DNA of 12,579 nt from JAGLTA01 sp034660735. Its GTDB lineage: Bacteria; Patescibacteriota; Patescibacteriia; JAACEG01. Below the pieces are notes generated by a model. The model was not told where the DNA came from. It saw nothing but the letters and a program-made list of their open reading frames with translations, and searched no databases. Within the stretch, counting starts at the first letter, position 1, and the number at the start of each line of letters is the position of its first letter. The stretch lies in the NCBI GenBank assembly GCA_034660735.1, contig JAYEJQ010000044.1, forward strand, positions 1 through 12,579, in the 5' to 3' direction. Positions 1 to 7,457 of this stretch are shown here, in pieces. The position numbers and the translations under genes were made by a program.

Positions 1-158
1 ATAAAAGAAGTTTTTCTGAAACGAAGTGAAAGAAAAATTTGGATGGAAAAGTCTGCAAGACTTCGGAATCTTTTATCTCTTGTTATATTCCCCGAAGGGC
101 TGAAATTTAATGCAACGTTCCAAAGGAAAATTTCAGAGCTTGGAAGTCCGAATTAATT
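1..158. repeat. Hairpin-rich intergenic end segment
   Basis: No gene is visible here. Several inverted repeats occur close together: ATAAAAG at 1-7 with CTTTTAT at 70-76, TTTTTCT near 12-18 with AGAAAAA near 31-37, AAGTCT-GCA-AGACTT at 49-63, and CTGAAATTT (100-108) with AAATTTCAG (128-136). On the minus strand CCC-TTCG-GGG forms a small UUCG-type hairpin near 91-99. The segment follows the stop of the Cys-rich protein gene, so the 100-136 hairpin could help end that transcript, although no clean T-run follows it. Such clustering looks like a degenerate intergenic repeat; whether it is multicopy cannot be seen here. Confidence 0.4.
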
Positions 159-521
159 TTAATTGATACATAGTATTCTATTAGGATCCACTTTTCCGTT
201 TTCAACATATGCCCTGCATCCTCCAACGCCAAATTTATAAGCACCACACTTACCATTAGTGTAGATTACTTCCCCTTTTTCAAACAATTTTTTCTCAGTT
301 TCTGATAATTTTGGCAGGCAATATCCTTCACATTCATTTGAATCAAAACATTCTTTACCCATATCTAAAGTTGCAGGGTTGCAAAGTTCCTCATATTTGA
401 GCCAGATACCACTTTCTTTTTCGCAAGATCTTTTATTAGTAAATATAAGTTGATTACAGATTACAACTGTAATAACTATAAGTATAACTGTAATAATTGG
501 AATAATGATTTTTTTGTTCAT
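159..521 (-). CDS. Small membrane-anchored Cys-rich protein, function unknown
   Basis: A 120-residue protein. Residues 5-27 form one hydrophobic segment preceded by two lysines, so it is probably an N-terminal anchor or uncleaved signal with the rest outside the membrane. No convincing lipobox surrounds C22. The exported part has eight cysteines (33, 47, 58, 64, 68, 92, 102, 118), an even number that would allow four disulfides. Around them are GKECFDSNECEGYC (55-68), a GKC at 90-92, and a GC-aromatic-VENGKV segment near 101-111. From memory, small proteins with this 'C-DS-EC-G-C ... GKC ... VENGKV' layout recur in Patescibacteria, but I cannot name a function. The gene stands alone with its own promoter upstream (674-702). 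The ATG start puts the hydrophobic segment at the N-terminus as expected; there is no Shine-Dalgarno sequence. Confidence 0.75.
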   Translation of the reverse strand: MNKKIIIPIITVILIVITVVICNQLIFTNKRSCEKESGIWLKYEELCNPATLDMGKECFDSNECEGYCLPKLSETEKKLFEKGEVIYTNGKCGAYKFGVGGCRAYVENGKVDPNRILCIN

Positions 522-673
522 AATTAAATTAAAATTAAAATCTTAATAAACTTTTCTGTTAAACAATGGCTTCCAAATTGAATATAACTGGTTTTTATAC
601 AAACTTTTTGTTTTTTAATAGCAAAAATTTGTATGTTATGCATAGTAATATTATAATGTAAATAATTATTAAT

Positions 674-702
674 ATTATAACAAAACTTATTTTATTATGC
701 AA
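674..702 (-). promoter_or_regulatory. Sigma70-type promoter with extended -10
   Basis: Read on the minus strand, TTGCAT (702-697) is followed by exactly 17 bases and TATAAT (679-674). A TG one base upstream of the -10 gives TGTTATAAT, an extended -10. It points at the Cys-rich protein gene and leaves a leader of roughly 145 bases. It lies just beyond the end of the MFS gene and its possible terminator, so the small gene appears to be an independent unit. In DNA this AT-rich a chance match is possible. Confidence 0.5.
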
Positions 703-708
703 CAATTT

Positions 709-739
709 TAAAATCAAAAACAATAAATTTAATATTTAT
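709..739 (-). terminator. Weak AT-only terminator-like hairpin after the MFS gene
   Basis: On the minus strand ATAAAT and ATTTAT arms (739-734 and 728-723) enclose a 5-base loop and are followed by a U-rich run (722-709, TGTTTTTGATTTT). It begins five bases past the MFS stop codon. The stem is only six A-T pairs, so it would be a poor intrinsic terminator. Position and orientation are what make it a candidate for the end of the five-gene unit. Confidence 0.3.
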
Positions 740-743
740 ACTT

Positions 744-1898
744 TTATAAAAAATTAATTAGCAACGACGCAACAGCGGCTAAAATAAATGTCCAATTTAA
801 GCCAAATTTCAAAGCTATAATAATAGCGAAAGATAGCATTAAAATTCTTCCTATTTGTATCGCAATCTCTTTTATCACAGTATATTCATCAACTAAATGC
901 CCGCAATCAGCCACAATTTCGTAATTCAAAGTATCAAACGGAGTGTCTTTAAAAATTCTCGCGAAGCTGTGATACGCGCCAGCAAAAAAAATTTGAAAAC
1001 TGGTTAAGACAAAAATTTTAATAATCCATCCAATGGCGCAAAAAATAGACCCATAGCGAAGCATCTTTCTTTTATCAAATAAATCCGTATATTTGCCCAC
1101 GACCAACTGTAAAATAATCGCGATAAAAATAATCAGCGATGACAAAATTCCAACTTTCAAATAATCGCCTGAAAGCAATTGCCAAATAAAAATAGGCCAA
1201 ATTATAATTCCAACGCAATTCTCAGCACCGTTCGCCATATTAGCCAAAACTAACTTTCTGTTTTTCCGTGAAAAAAAATTTTTAAAAGTTTCCAAGATAC
1301 TCCAACTAAACCTTTCTTTCGTCCGCGGCAAAGCTAAATAAGGAATTCCAGCGGATAAATAAAGAAATACAGCAATAATAAAAACTAAATTAAATCCAAA
1401 TCTCACAATTAAAAATCCAGCGGCTATCGGCATTATTACGCTTAAAAAAGATCGCGTCGCCCACATCAAACTAACCTCTTTCCCTCTATCTGACTTATTT
1501 GTAAATTTAGCAAAATCAGTATGAAACGGCAACCAAAATAATAATCTTGCGAAAAGCAAAAAAATTAAAGACAGAGGCAAAAACAACGTTGGATTTTTAT
1601 CAACCATAAAAAAACAGGTATAAAACATTCCATCAAATATTACGCTAATTCTTAAAGCTTGCCTTAATCCGATTTTATTTAAAAACTGCGCTCCAATTGG
1701 CAGAAGCAAAGCATAACTTAAATATCCTATAATATAATAGAGGAATACATATTCAATCTTATAATTTAATTTTGTTAAAAGAAAAATCGGCAAAAATAGC
1801 CCAATTAATCCCTGCGCCGCGAATTGAATCATCCTGCCAGAAAACAGAGACACAAAACCAGGCGATAAATGGTTGTTAAAATATTTTATTTTAAACAT
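744..1898 (-). CDS. MFS family transporter
   Basis: A 384-residue, strongly hydrophobic protein with about twelve predicted membrane spans, the usual size and layout of a Major Facilitator Superfamily permease. The loop after span 2 has GAQFLNKIGLRQA, a degenerate form of the MFS loop 2-3 motif (G-x-x-x-D/N-x-x-G-x-R). The matching loop in the second half reads VGKYTDLFDKRKML, which supports two repeated six-helix halves. The central loop (about residues 190-215) is basic, as expected on the cytoplasmic side. No substrate can be assigned. It is the last gene of the run headed by the pyrophosphatase and begins 12 bases after the lytic transglycosylase gene, so it may act on an envelope-related compound, but that is only context. 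No Shine-Dalgarno sequence is seen. Confidence 0.85.
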   Translation of the reverse strand: MFKIKYFNNHLSPGFVSLFSGRMIQFAAQGLIGLFLPIFLLTKLNYKIEYVFLYYIIGYLSYALLLPIGAQFLNKIGLRQALRISVIFDGMFYTCFFMVDKNPTLFLPLSLIFLLFARLLFWLPFHTDFAKFTNKSDRGKEVSLMWATRSFLSVIMPIAAGFLIVRFGFNLVFIIAVFLYLSAGIPYLALPRTKERFSWSILETFKNFFSRKNRKLVLANMANGAENCVGIIIWPIFIWQLLSGDYLKVGILSSLIIFIAIILQLVVGKYTDLFDKRKMLRYGSIFCAIGWIIKIFVLTSFQIFFAGAYHSFARIFKDTPFDTLNYEIVADCGHLVDEYTVIKEIAIQIGRILMLSFAIIIALKFGLNWTFILAAVASLLINFL

Positions 1899-1910
1899 AA
1901 ATTATTATAA

Positions 1911-3344
1911 TTATTTATTATTTTTATCAACTTGAAAATCCTGTGTTCTTTTCACAAAACCTTCCTCTATTAATTCCATTATGGCATTAAATTTCGGCGG
2001 GTAATTCAAATTCTCAACATATTTACTCATCGCGATTTTGTAAAATCTTTTTTTTGTCTCTTGGCTTATCGGAATTTTTAAAATCTGCCTCAAACGAATT
2101 TTATTACCACTACCTATATTATTTTTGCTTTTTAATTCTGCTTCGCTAATATTAAAACGACGCGCTATTCTATACACCGTATCTCCTTTTTCAACACTAT
2201 ATTTTAAAAATTTTAACGCTAAAATATCATTTTTTTTCTGTCTTGCTTTGTCTTGCATATATGCCAAAAAGCCTTCATAAGATCTCTTGCTATTTTTAAT
2301 TTTTTCTTGATCAGGAATTTCTATTTTTAAAGTTTGCCCAAAAATAATTTTGTCGGAATTTATTCCATTTTGTTTTTTTATTTTATTCACGCTTGTTCCA
2401 AAACGATAAGCTATATCCCAAAGATTATCTTCTTTTAATATCGTATAATTAAAAAAATTTTCGCCTTCATCGCCTATCGTTTCTTTGCCCGTGTATTCTA
2501 AAAAATTTTTATACGCGCTCTGATTTATACTTGTCTTTTCTAAATAACTATTTGCCATACTGCCATTATACGCAGCCAAATCAATATCCCAATCATTTGT
2601 AATTTTATGAGAATCAGCTAAGTGTTTCGCGGCAACAAGTCCTGATTTAATAGGATCGTCTCTATCATCAACCCTGCTGTTTATAGCCATGCCATATATT
2701 CTGCCTGTATCCCTTGTAATTTGAAAAACTCCTTTTGCTTTTTTGCCAGGATTTTTTTCGCAATTCCAATATGATTCTGGAATAGAAAGATAAATAAATT
2801 TTTCAGGAACGCCCTCTTTTTTAAAAATCGCTTTTAGTTCTTTTTCGTATTTTTCCATTCTCTCCCATGCCATTTTAAAACTATTAACATAACTTGGATT
2901 TTCGCTATGCTGTCTTTTCCAAAATTCTTTAGTCGCTAAAAAATTTTGCGCGTTTATCTCTATCGGCTGATCATATCCTAATTTAAAAATTTCGCTAATA
3001 GTCTTAAATTCTTTTGATCTCAATTCTTCTTTTTTATTTATTTCAACGTCTTCAACTATTTTATTAAAAGCATCTTCTATTTTTTGTTTATTCTCAACTT
3101 TTGGGATTATTGAATCTTTTTCATAAAAAAAACTAACTATTTCTTTCAATGTTTTAAAGCCGCTTGCAGCCATAATGCTAGTTCCAGCATATTTTAAAAA
3201 ATTCCTTCGGTTGCATTTTCCATTTTCTTTATCTTTTTCTATTTTTCTATTCATCTCTATTTTTTTCCCATTTCTTGATTTCACATTCTGTTCCTTTAAA
3301 AATGACGGCTTTTCAATTTTTGGCGAATATTGTTCAAAACTCAT
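1911..3344 (-). CDS. Tat-signal MltD-like lytic transglycosylase with two LysM domains
   Basis: A 477-residue peptidoglycan hydrolase. A twin-arginine motif, RRNFLKYAG at 46-54, precedes a short hydrophobic stretch, so export by the Tat system is likely. Residues 165-265 resemble an SLT domain of MltD type: IPESYW has the probable catalytic Glu190, followed by KGVFQITRDTGRIYG (204-218), DDRDDPI (226-232) and LAAYNGS (256-262). LysM domains lie at about 299-343 (YTILKEDNLWDIA...) and 382-426 (YSVEKGDTVYRIA...); both would bind glycan. The order SLT then LysM matches MltD. Met1 leaves 45 residues before the Tat motif; Met31 (ATG at 3254-3252) would give a conventional n-region of about 15 residues and may be the real start. 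The gene begins 7 bases after leuS. Cutting the glycan strand for growth or division is the expected role. Confidence 0.85.
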   Translation of the reverse strand: MSFEQYSPKIEKPSFLKEQNVKSRNGKKIEMNRKIEKDKENGKCNRRNFLKYAGTSIMAASGFKTLKEIVSFFYEKDSIIPKVENKQKIEDAFNKIVEDVEINKKEELRSKEFKTISEIFKLGYDQPIEINAQNFLATKEFWKRQHSENPSYVNSFKMAWERMEKYEKELKAIFKKEGVPEKFIYLSIPESYWNCEKNPGKKAKGVFQITRDTGRIYGMAINSRVDDRDDPIKSGLVAAKHLADSHKITNDWDIDLAAYNGSMANSYLEKTSINQSAYKNFLEYTGKETIGDEGENFFNYTILKEDNLWDIAYRFGTSVNKIKKQNGINSDKIIFGQTLKIEIPDQEKIKNSKRSYEGFLAYMQDKARQKKNDILALKFLKYSVEKGDTVYRIARRFNISEAELKSKNNIGSGNKIRLRQILKIPISQETKKRFYKIAMSKYVENLNYPPKFNAIMELIEEGFVKRTQDFQVDKNNK

Positions 3345-3351
3345 TTTAATT

Positions 3352-6300
3352 CTATTTTACTACAATATTTATTAATCTCCCTTTTACAAAAATTATTTTT
3401 ACAATCTCTTTATTTTCTATCCATTTTTTAATATTCTCATTTTCTAAGGCAACCTTTTTTGCTTCATCCTCTAAAATATCAATTTTAGCTTCAATCGTTC
3501 CGCGCAATTTGCCGTTTATTTGAACCGCTAAATTTATTATTTCGTCTTTTACTAATTCAGAATTATACTCAGGCCATTTTTGCTTAAAGACGCTTTCTTT
3601 ATTTCCAAGTCGCAGCCATAATTCTTCAGCCATAAACGGCGCAAACGGCGCAAACAAAATTAAAAACTTGCCAAATTTTTCTTTATTGCATTTAACTTCT
3701 TTAATCTTGTTCATTAAAATCATCAACTTAGAAATCGCTGTATTGTATTTTAAATTTTCCAAATCCTCTCCAACGCCTTTGATTGTCTTATTTAATAATT
3801 TATTTATTTCATCATTTGGAATTTGTGATTTGGAATTTGTAACTTGTTTGTTTCTTGTTTCTTGTATATTATCATTAAAAATATTCCACACTCTGCAAAT
3901 AAACTTATGCATCCCAGCCATTCCATTATCATTCCAGTCTCCTCCTTGTCGCATATCGCCAATGAACATCAAATACATCCGCACAGCGTCCGCGCCGTAT
4001 TTTTCAATATATTCGTCTGGATTTACAATATTGCCTTTTGACTTGCTCATCTTCGCGCCGTCTTTAATTAAAAGTCCGTGCGCGCGAAATTTTTTAAATG
4101 GCTCTTCGCTCGGCGAATAACCTAATTCATTCATAACCATATTTACAAAACGGGAATACAAAAGATGCAAAACACTATGCTCTTTTCCTCCAATATACAT
4201 ATTGACTGGCATCCATTTTTTCAATCGTTTTTTATCTATCGCTTTATCCTTAAAATCGGTAGATAAATAACGTAAAAAATACCAGCAGGAATCAACGAAC
4301 GGATCTGAAACATCAGTCTCTCTTTTCGCTAACGCTCCGCATTTTGGGCAAGTAGTATTTACAAATTTTTCAATTTTATTCAAAGGACCTTTTCCGCTTC
4401 CGTCTGGCAAAAAATCATCCATCTCTGGCAACTCAACAGGCAGATCTTTTTCAGGGATTGTTTGCCATTTGCATTTTTCGCAATAAACCATCGGGATCGG
4501 CGGTCCCCAATATCGCTGGCGGCTAACGCACCAGTCGCGAAGTTTATAATTAACAGCTCTTTTACCACAACTATTTTTCTCTAACCACTCAATCATTTTA
4601 TTTTTTACATCTTCTGTTTTTAGACCATTCAAAAAATCAGAATTTATGTTTAAGCCTTCGCCGACAAAACATTCGGGTTTTAAAATTTCATCTAATAATT
4701 CTGGAAATTTTTTATTAATTGGATTATGTTTTATACAAAAATGACCGCGATTATTTAAGACAATCGGAATAATATTTAATTTTTTAGAATAATCTTTAAT
4801 GCTTTTTTTAATCGTGTCTCGTTCGTCAGTAGAATCAAAAATGACAATATCTTTAATTCTCTCTTTGATTTCTCTATCAATTTTAAAATCATAAAAATTC
4901 CAAAGAAATTTTGGCTCATTTAAAGGAATTGTTTCTGGCGACCATGCAGGAGCGACTAAAATTAATTTTTTTATTTTCTTTTTGGTTTCTCCTAACCAGC
5001 GAACTAAAAAAGCTCCACCAGCGCTATGTCCAATTAAAATTGTATTTTCGTCTATTTTTAATTTTTCAAATTTTTTTTTGTATTCCTTGTAATTCGGATC
5101 CCAATTTTTAGGCATCAAAGGAGTGTTTGTTTGTATTCCTTTTATTTCTAACTCTTTTTTTAACCAAAACAACCAATTTCTTTTATTTTGTGGAATAAAA
5201 ATTTTTTTTTTCATTCTTTCTTTGTCTTTAAGATTAGAACCATGAATAATTATACAATTCGTTTTTTTTTCAACATTCTGGATTCCCGCCTCCGCTGGAA
5301 TGACATTTTTAACAACTTGCCTTATCGGCAGATTATATTTTTTCGCGAATTCAAAATCTCGCTCGTCGTGCGCTGGCACAGCCATAATCGCGCCAGTGCC
5401 ATATCCGGACAAAACATAATCAGCGACAAAAATCGGAATCTCCTCATTATTTACAGGATTTATCGCTTTAACTCCTTTTAATTTAACTCCTGTCTTTTCT
5501 TTTGTATTATCTGTTCTGTCTATTTCGCTTTTCATTTTCGCGCTTTCAATATATTTTTCAACTTCATTGTAATTTGTAATTTGCGATTTATAATTTTTAA
5601 TGATTTCGTGTTCTGGGCAGACAACCATATAAGTGCAGCCGAACAGAGTATCAGGACGNNNNNNNNNNNNNNNNNNNNNNNNNNNNNNNNNNNNNNNNNN
5701 NNNNNNNNNNNNNNNNNNNNNNNNNNNNNNNNNNNNNNNNNNNNNNNNNNNNNNNNNNGCTCTTACCGATCCAGTTTTTTTGAATAATTTTTACTTCATC
5801 ACTCCAATCAAGCGTCTCTAAATTTTTTAGCAACTTCTCCGCATAATCTGTTATCTTGAAAAACCATTGATTCGTCTGCTTTTTTTCAACCTCGCTGTCG
5901 CACCGCTCGCATTTTCCTGAAATCACTTGTTCGTCAGACAAAACCGTTTTACAACTCGGACACCAATTTACAGGCGATTTTTTGCGATAAGCCAGCCCTT
6001 TTTCATACATCTTTAAAAACAGCCATTGCGTCCATTTATAATAATTCGGATTATAAGTTTCAACCGTTCTGCTCCAATCATAACCGTTGCCAATTTTATG
6101 AAGCTGGTCGTAAAAATGTTTTTCAGTTCTTTTTGAAACATCTTTAATATGCTCGCCTATTTTTATAGCGTAATTTTCAGAGTGAATTCCAAAACCGTCT
6201 AATCCTATCGGCTCAAAAACATCATAACCTTGCAACCGCTTAAAACGCCCATAAGCATCACTATGGACAAAAGCATACATATTACCAACATGCAAACCTT

Positions 6301-6436
6301 CCGCCGAAGGATACGGGAACATCATTAAATTATAAAACGGCTTTTTTGCTTTATCTAAATCAACTTGATAAAGTTTTTCATCCTGCCATTTTTTTTGCCA
6401 TTTTTTTTCTATCTTTTTGTGATTATATTTTTCCAT
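3352..6436 (-). CDS. leuS: Leucyl-tRNA synthetase with inserted alpha/beta-hydrolase; split by N gap
   Basis: Charges tRNA-Leu with leucine in the cytoplasm. Before the gap (5759-6436, 226 residues) are the HIGH-type motif in PYPSAEGLHVGN (41-52), GLDGFGIHSENYAIK, and a zinc cluster CPSC (159-162) plus CERC (176-179). After the gap (3352-5658) are RPDTLFG and GTGAIMAVPAHDERD, the editing-site motifs (residues equivalent to E. coli T252 and D345 are present), then the hydrolase insert, RDWCVSRQRYWGPPIPM, a second zinc cluster (CEKC and CPKC), AKMSKSKGN (KMSKS loop) and the C-terminal VQINGKLRG fold. About 994 residues are visible, against 860 in E. coli. The excess is mainly the roughly 200-residue insert plus repeat-derived linkers. 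The codons on both sides of the gap are complete, so the parts join in frame if the missing length is a multiple of three; 100 is not, so the gap size is a placeholder. Confidence 0.95.
3811..3870 (-). repeat. Heptanucleotide repeat tract inside leuS (C-terminal side)
   Basis: On the coding strand CAA recurs every 7 bases eight times, with one step of 4 bases between the third and fourth. The last units are ATTCCAA, ATCACAA, ATTCCAA. On the plus strand TTTGGAATTTGT occurs twice, 14 bases apart (3815 and 3829), and TTTCTTG occurs twice (3851 and 3858). It is translated as roughly NIQETRNKQVTNSKSQIPND between the KMSKS region and the anticodon-binding domain, where ordinary LeuRS has a short variable linker. 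Because seven is not a multiple of three, successive units are read in different frames. Confidence 0.8.
4675..5307 (-). other. RBBP9/YdeN-type alpha/beta-hydrolase domain inserted in LeuRS editing domain
   Basis: This span codes for about 210 residues that standard LeuRS lacks. It begins after AKKYNLPIRQVV and ends before CFVGEGLNINSDFLNG, where E. coli LeuRS has only about 18 residues. Inside are CIIIHGS (strand and oxyanion-type HG), NWLFWLKKELEIKGI, the nucleophile elbow GHSAGG (Ser codon near 5025-5023), LILVAPAW, an acidic stretch DSTDERD that can supply the catalytic Asp, and NNRGHF with the likely catalytic His (codon near 4743). This order matches RBBP9/YdeN serine hydrolases, about 190 residues long, so a whole domain is present with a plausible triad. 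Its codon and base use look like the host gene. Function is unknown; an added editing or unrelated hydrolytic activity would be guesses. Confidence 0.85.
5278..5304 (-). repeat. GC-rich REP-like palindrome at the hydrolase junction
   Basis: A 27-base GC-rich element beginning GTCATTCCAGC and ending GGGAATCCAG on the coding strand; ATTCC and GGAAT arms can pair. It is exactly nine codons long and reads VIPAEAGIQ. From memory, this translated motif recurs in many bacterial genomes as a short dispersed repeat. It lies precisely where the LeuRS sequence stops and the hydrolase begins. It resembles the two intergenic elements at 12370-12398 and 12484-12520 in its GTCATTC/GTCATCC end. Confidence 0.7.
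5567..5601 (-). repeat. Heptanucleotide repeat tract inside leuS (editing domain)
   Basis: Five units of 7 bases follow one another: on the plus strand TTGTAAT twice, then TTGCGAT, TTATAAT and TTTTAAT. On the coding strand the consensus is ATTACAA, the same family as the tract at 3811-3870. It is translated as about IIKNYKSQITNYN shortly after the RPDTLFGCTY motif, a variable loop in LeuRS. The reading frame stays open through it. Confidence 0.75.
5659..5758. other. Assembly gap of 100 Ns
   Basis: Exactly 100 undetermined bases lie within leuS. Upstream coding ends ...NWIGKS with a complete codon and downstream coding resumes at RPDTLFG. In E. coli LeuRS about 21 residues separate these motifs (GRS to RPDT), so roughly 63 bases, perhaps somewhat more, are probably missing. 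The round number indicates a scaffold placeholder, so coordinates across it are nominal. Confidence 0.97.
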
Positions 6437-6443
6437 AAATCAT

Positions 6444-7454
6444 TTAAATTTTATTTCTCTTCTTTTTTAACGCCTTTTTCTCCGCCACTTTTTGCAAATC
6501 CTCATACTTGTCAAATTCATCCATAATCTCCGCGCCAATAATCTCCTCTAAAACATCCTCAATTGTGACAAGACCTGAAACTCCTCCAAATTTATTTAAA
6601 ACAACAAACAGGTGATGCTTTCTTTTTTTAAATTCATTCAGCAGATCGTCTAAGTCTTTATTATAATCAACAAAAATTACGCCTTTTCTGCACAATTCTC
6701 CAGCCACGCTATTTTTTAAATTTTCGCCGATTAAATCTTTGACATATAAAATTCCCATAATATCATCATAATCTTTTTCATAAATAGGGATGCGGGAATG
6801 TCCAGAATTTTTTATTGTTCTAATTGTTTTTTTGTCTAATCGCTGATCATATTTTAATAAAATAATCTCTGTTCGCGGCGTCATTATCTCCTGTGTAGTT
6901 TTGTCGGAATAAGAAAGCGCTCCCTTAATGATTTTTTCTTCATCAGCGTCAATATCACTTTCTTTTAAATCTTCGTGTTCTTCAATTATTCTCACTAATT
7001 CATTTTTTGAATAGACTGTTGGCATCTCATTTCCTAAAATTTTATCAAGCAACCAAGCTATCGGCCAGCAGATTGGAAAAAGGATTATTATGAATAATTT
7101 AACCAGCCAAGCAAATTTAGCTCCTAAAATTAAAGCGTAGCGGGAAAATGCCGCTTGCGGAATTATCTCACCAAAGATAACAATTAAAAAGGTAGCAGTT
7201 AATCCCGCGACAAACCCGGAAATAATTGATCCTAAAAAAATTGACAAAGTTGAATTTACCGCAACATTTCCGATTAGCAATGTGCAAAGAAGCAAATTTC
7301 CATTTTTGCGAATTTTATAAACTTTTTTTGCCTGTTTATTTTTGAGTTCAACTTTTCTTTTTAAATCATCCTTATTCAAACTAAAAAAACCTAAAGTAAG
7401 ACCTGAAAAAATGGCTGAAAAAAGTACTAAAAAAATAATTATAAAATATTCCAT
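6444..7454 (-). CDS. CNNM/CorC-type membrane protein (DUF21 plus CBS pair)
   Basis: A 336-residue membrane protein of the CNNM/CorC family, proposed to export Mg2+ or other divalent cations. Residues 1-145 form the DUF21 membrane domain with hydrophobic helices; SGLTLGFFSL (17-26), LIGNVAVNS and GEIIPQAAFSRYA are its conserved stretches. A CBS pair follows (about 190-310): MTPRTEI, SGHSRIPIYEKDYDDIMGILYVKDL, and FVVLNKFGGVSGLVTIEDVLEEIIG, which would sense nucleotides. The protein stops soon after in a Lys-rich tail. The C-terminal CorC_HlyC domain of the longer family members (usually above 400 residues) is absent; nothing suggests a frameshift, so this is the short form. It lies 3 bases after the pyrophosphatase gene and 7 before leuS. 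Older annotations would call it hemolysin; I see no support for that role. Confidence 0.9.
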   Translation of the reverse strand: MEYFIIIFLVLFSAIFSGLTLGFFSLNKDDLKRKVELKNKQAKKVYKIRKNGNLLLCTLLIGNVAVNSTLSIFLGSIISGFVAGLTATFLIVIFGEIIPQAAFSRYALILGAKFAWLVKLFIIILFPICWPIAWLLDKILGNEMPTVYSKNELVRIIEEHEDLKESDIDADEEKIIKGALSYSDKTTQEIMTPRTEIILLKYDQRLDKKTIRTIKNSGHSRIPIYEKDYDDIMGILYVKDLIGENLKNSVAGELCRKGVIFVDYNKDLDDLLNEFKKRKHHLFVVLNKFGGVSGLVTIEDVLEEIIGAEIMDEFDKYEDLQKVAEKKALKKKRNKI

Positions 7455-7457
7455 AAA

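Noticed and set aside
1..76. A 76-base segment with a 7-bp end stem, resembling tRNA proportions
   Set aside because: No TTCRANNC loop at the right place, no proper anticodon arm on either strand; the inner hairpin is AAGTCT-GCA-AGACTT, which does not fit a T arm.
3668..4120. A 150-codon open frame on the plus strand opposite leuS
   Set aside because: It is antisense to strongly conserved LeuRS sequence, has Ser/Ile/Phe-rich composition without a recognisable domain, and mirrors the coding strand.
4675..5307. Intein or intron in leuS
   Set aside because: The insert lacks intein splice motifs (no Cys/Ser start block or His-Asn end) and matches an alpha/beta-hydrolase; the frame is open throughout, so no intron is needed.
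5159..5481. Plus-strand open frame across the VIPAEAGIQ repeat
   Set aside because: Antisense to leuS and composed of Phe/Asn/Arg low-complexity sequence; the repeat reads in the leuS frame.
3352..6436. leuS as two separate genes or a pseudogene
   Set aside because: The apparent break is only the 100-N gap; the codons on both edges are complete and belong to adjacent LeuRS motifs.
6444..7454. Hemolysin (TlyC) label for the DUF21-CBS protein
   Set aside because: The domains fit a cation transporter of the CNNM/CorC family; nothing in the sequence supports a haemolytic role.
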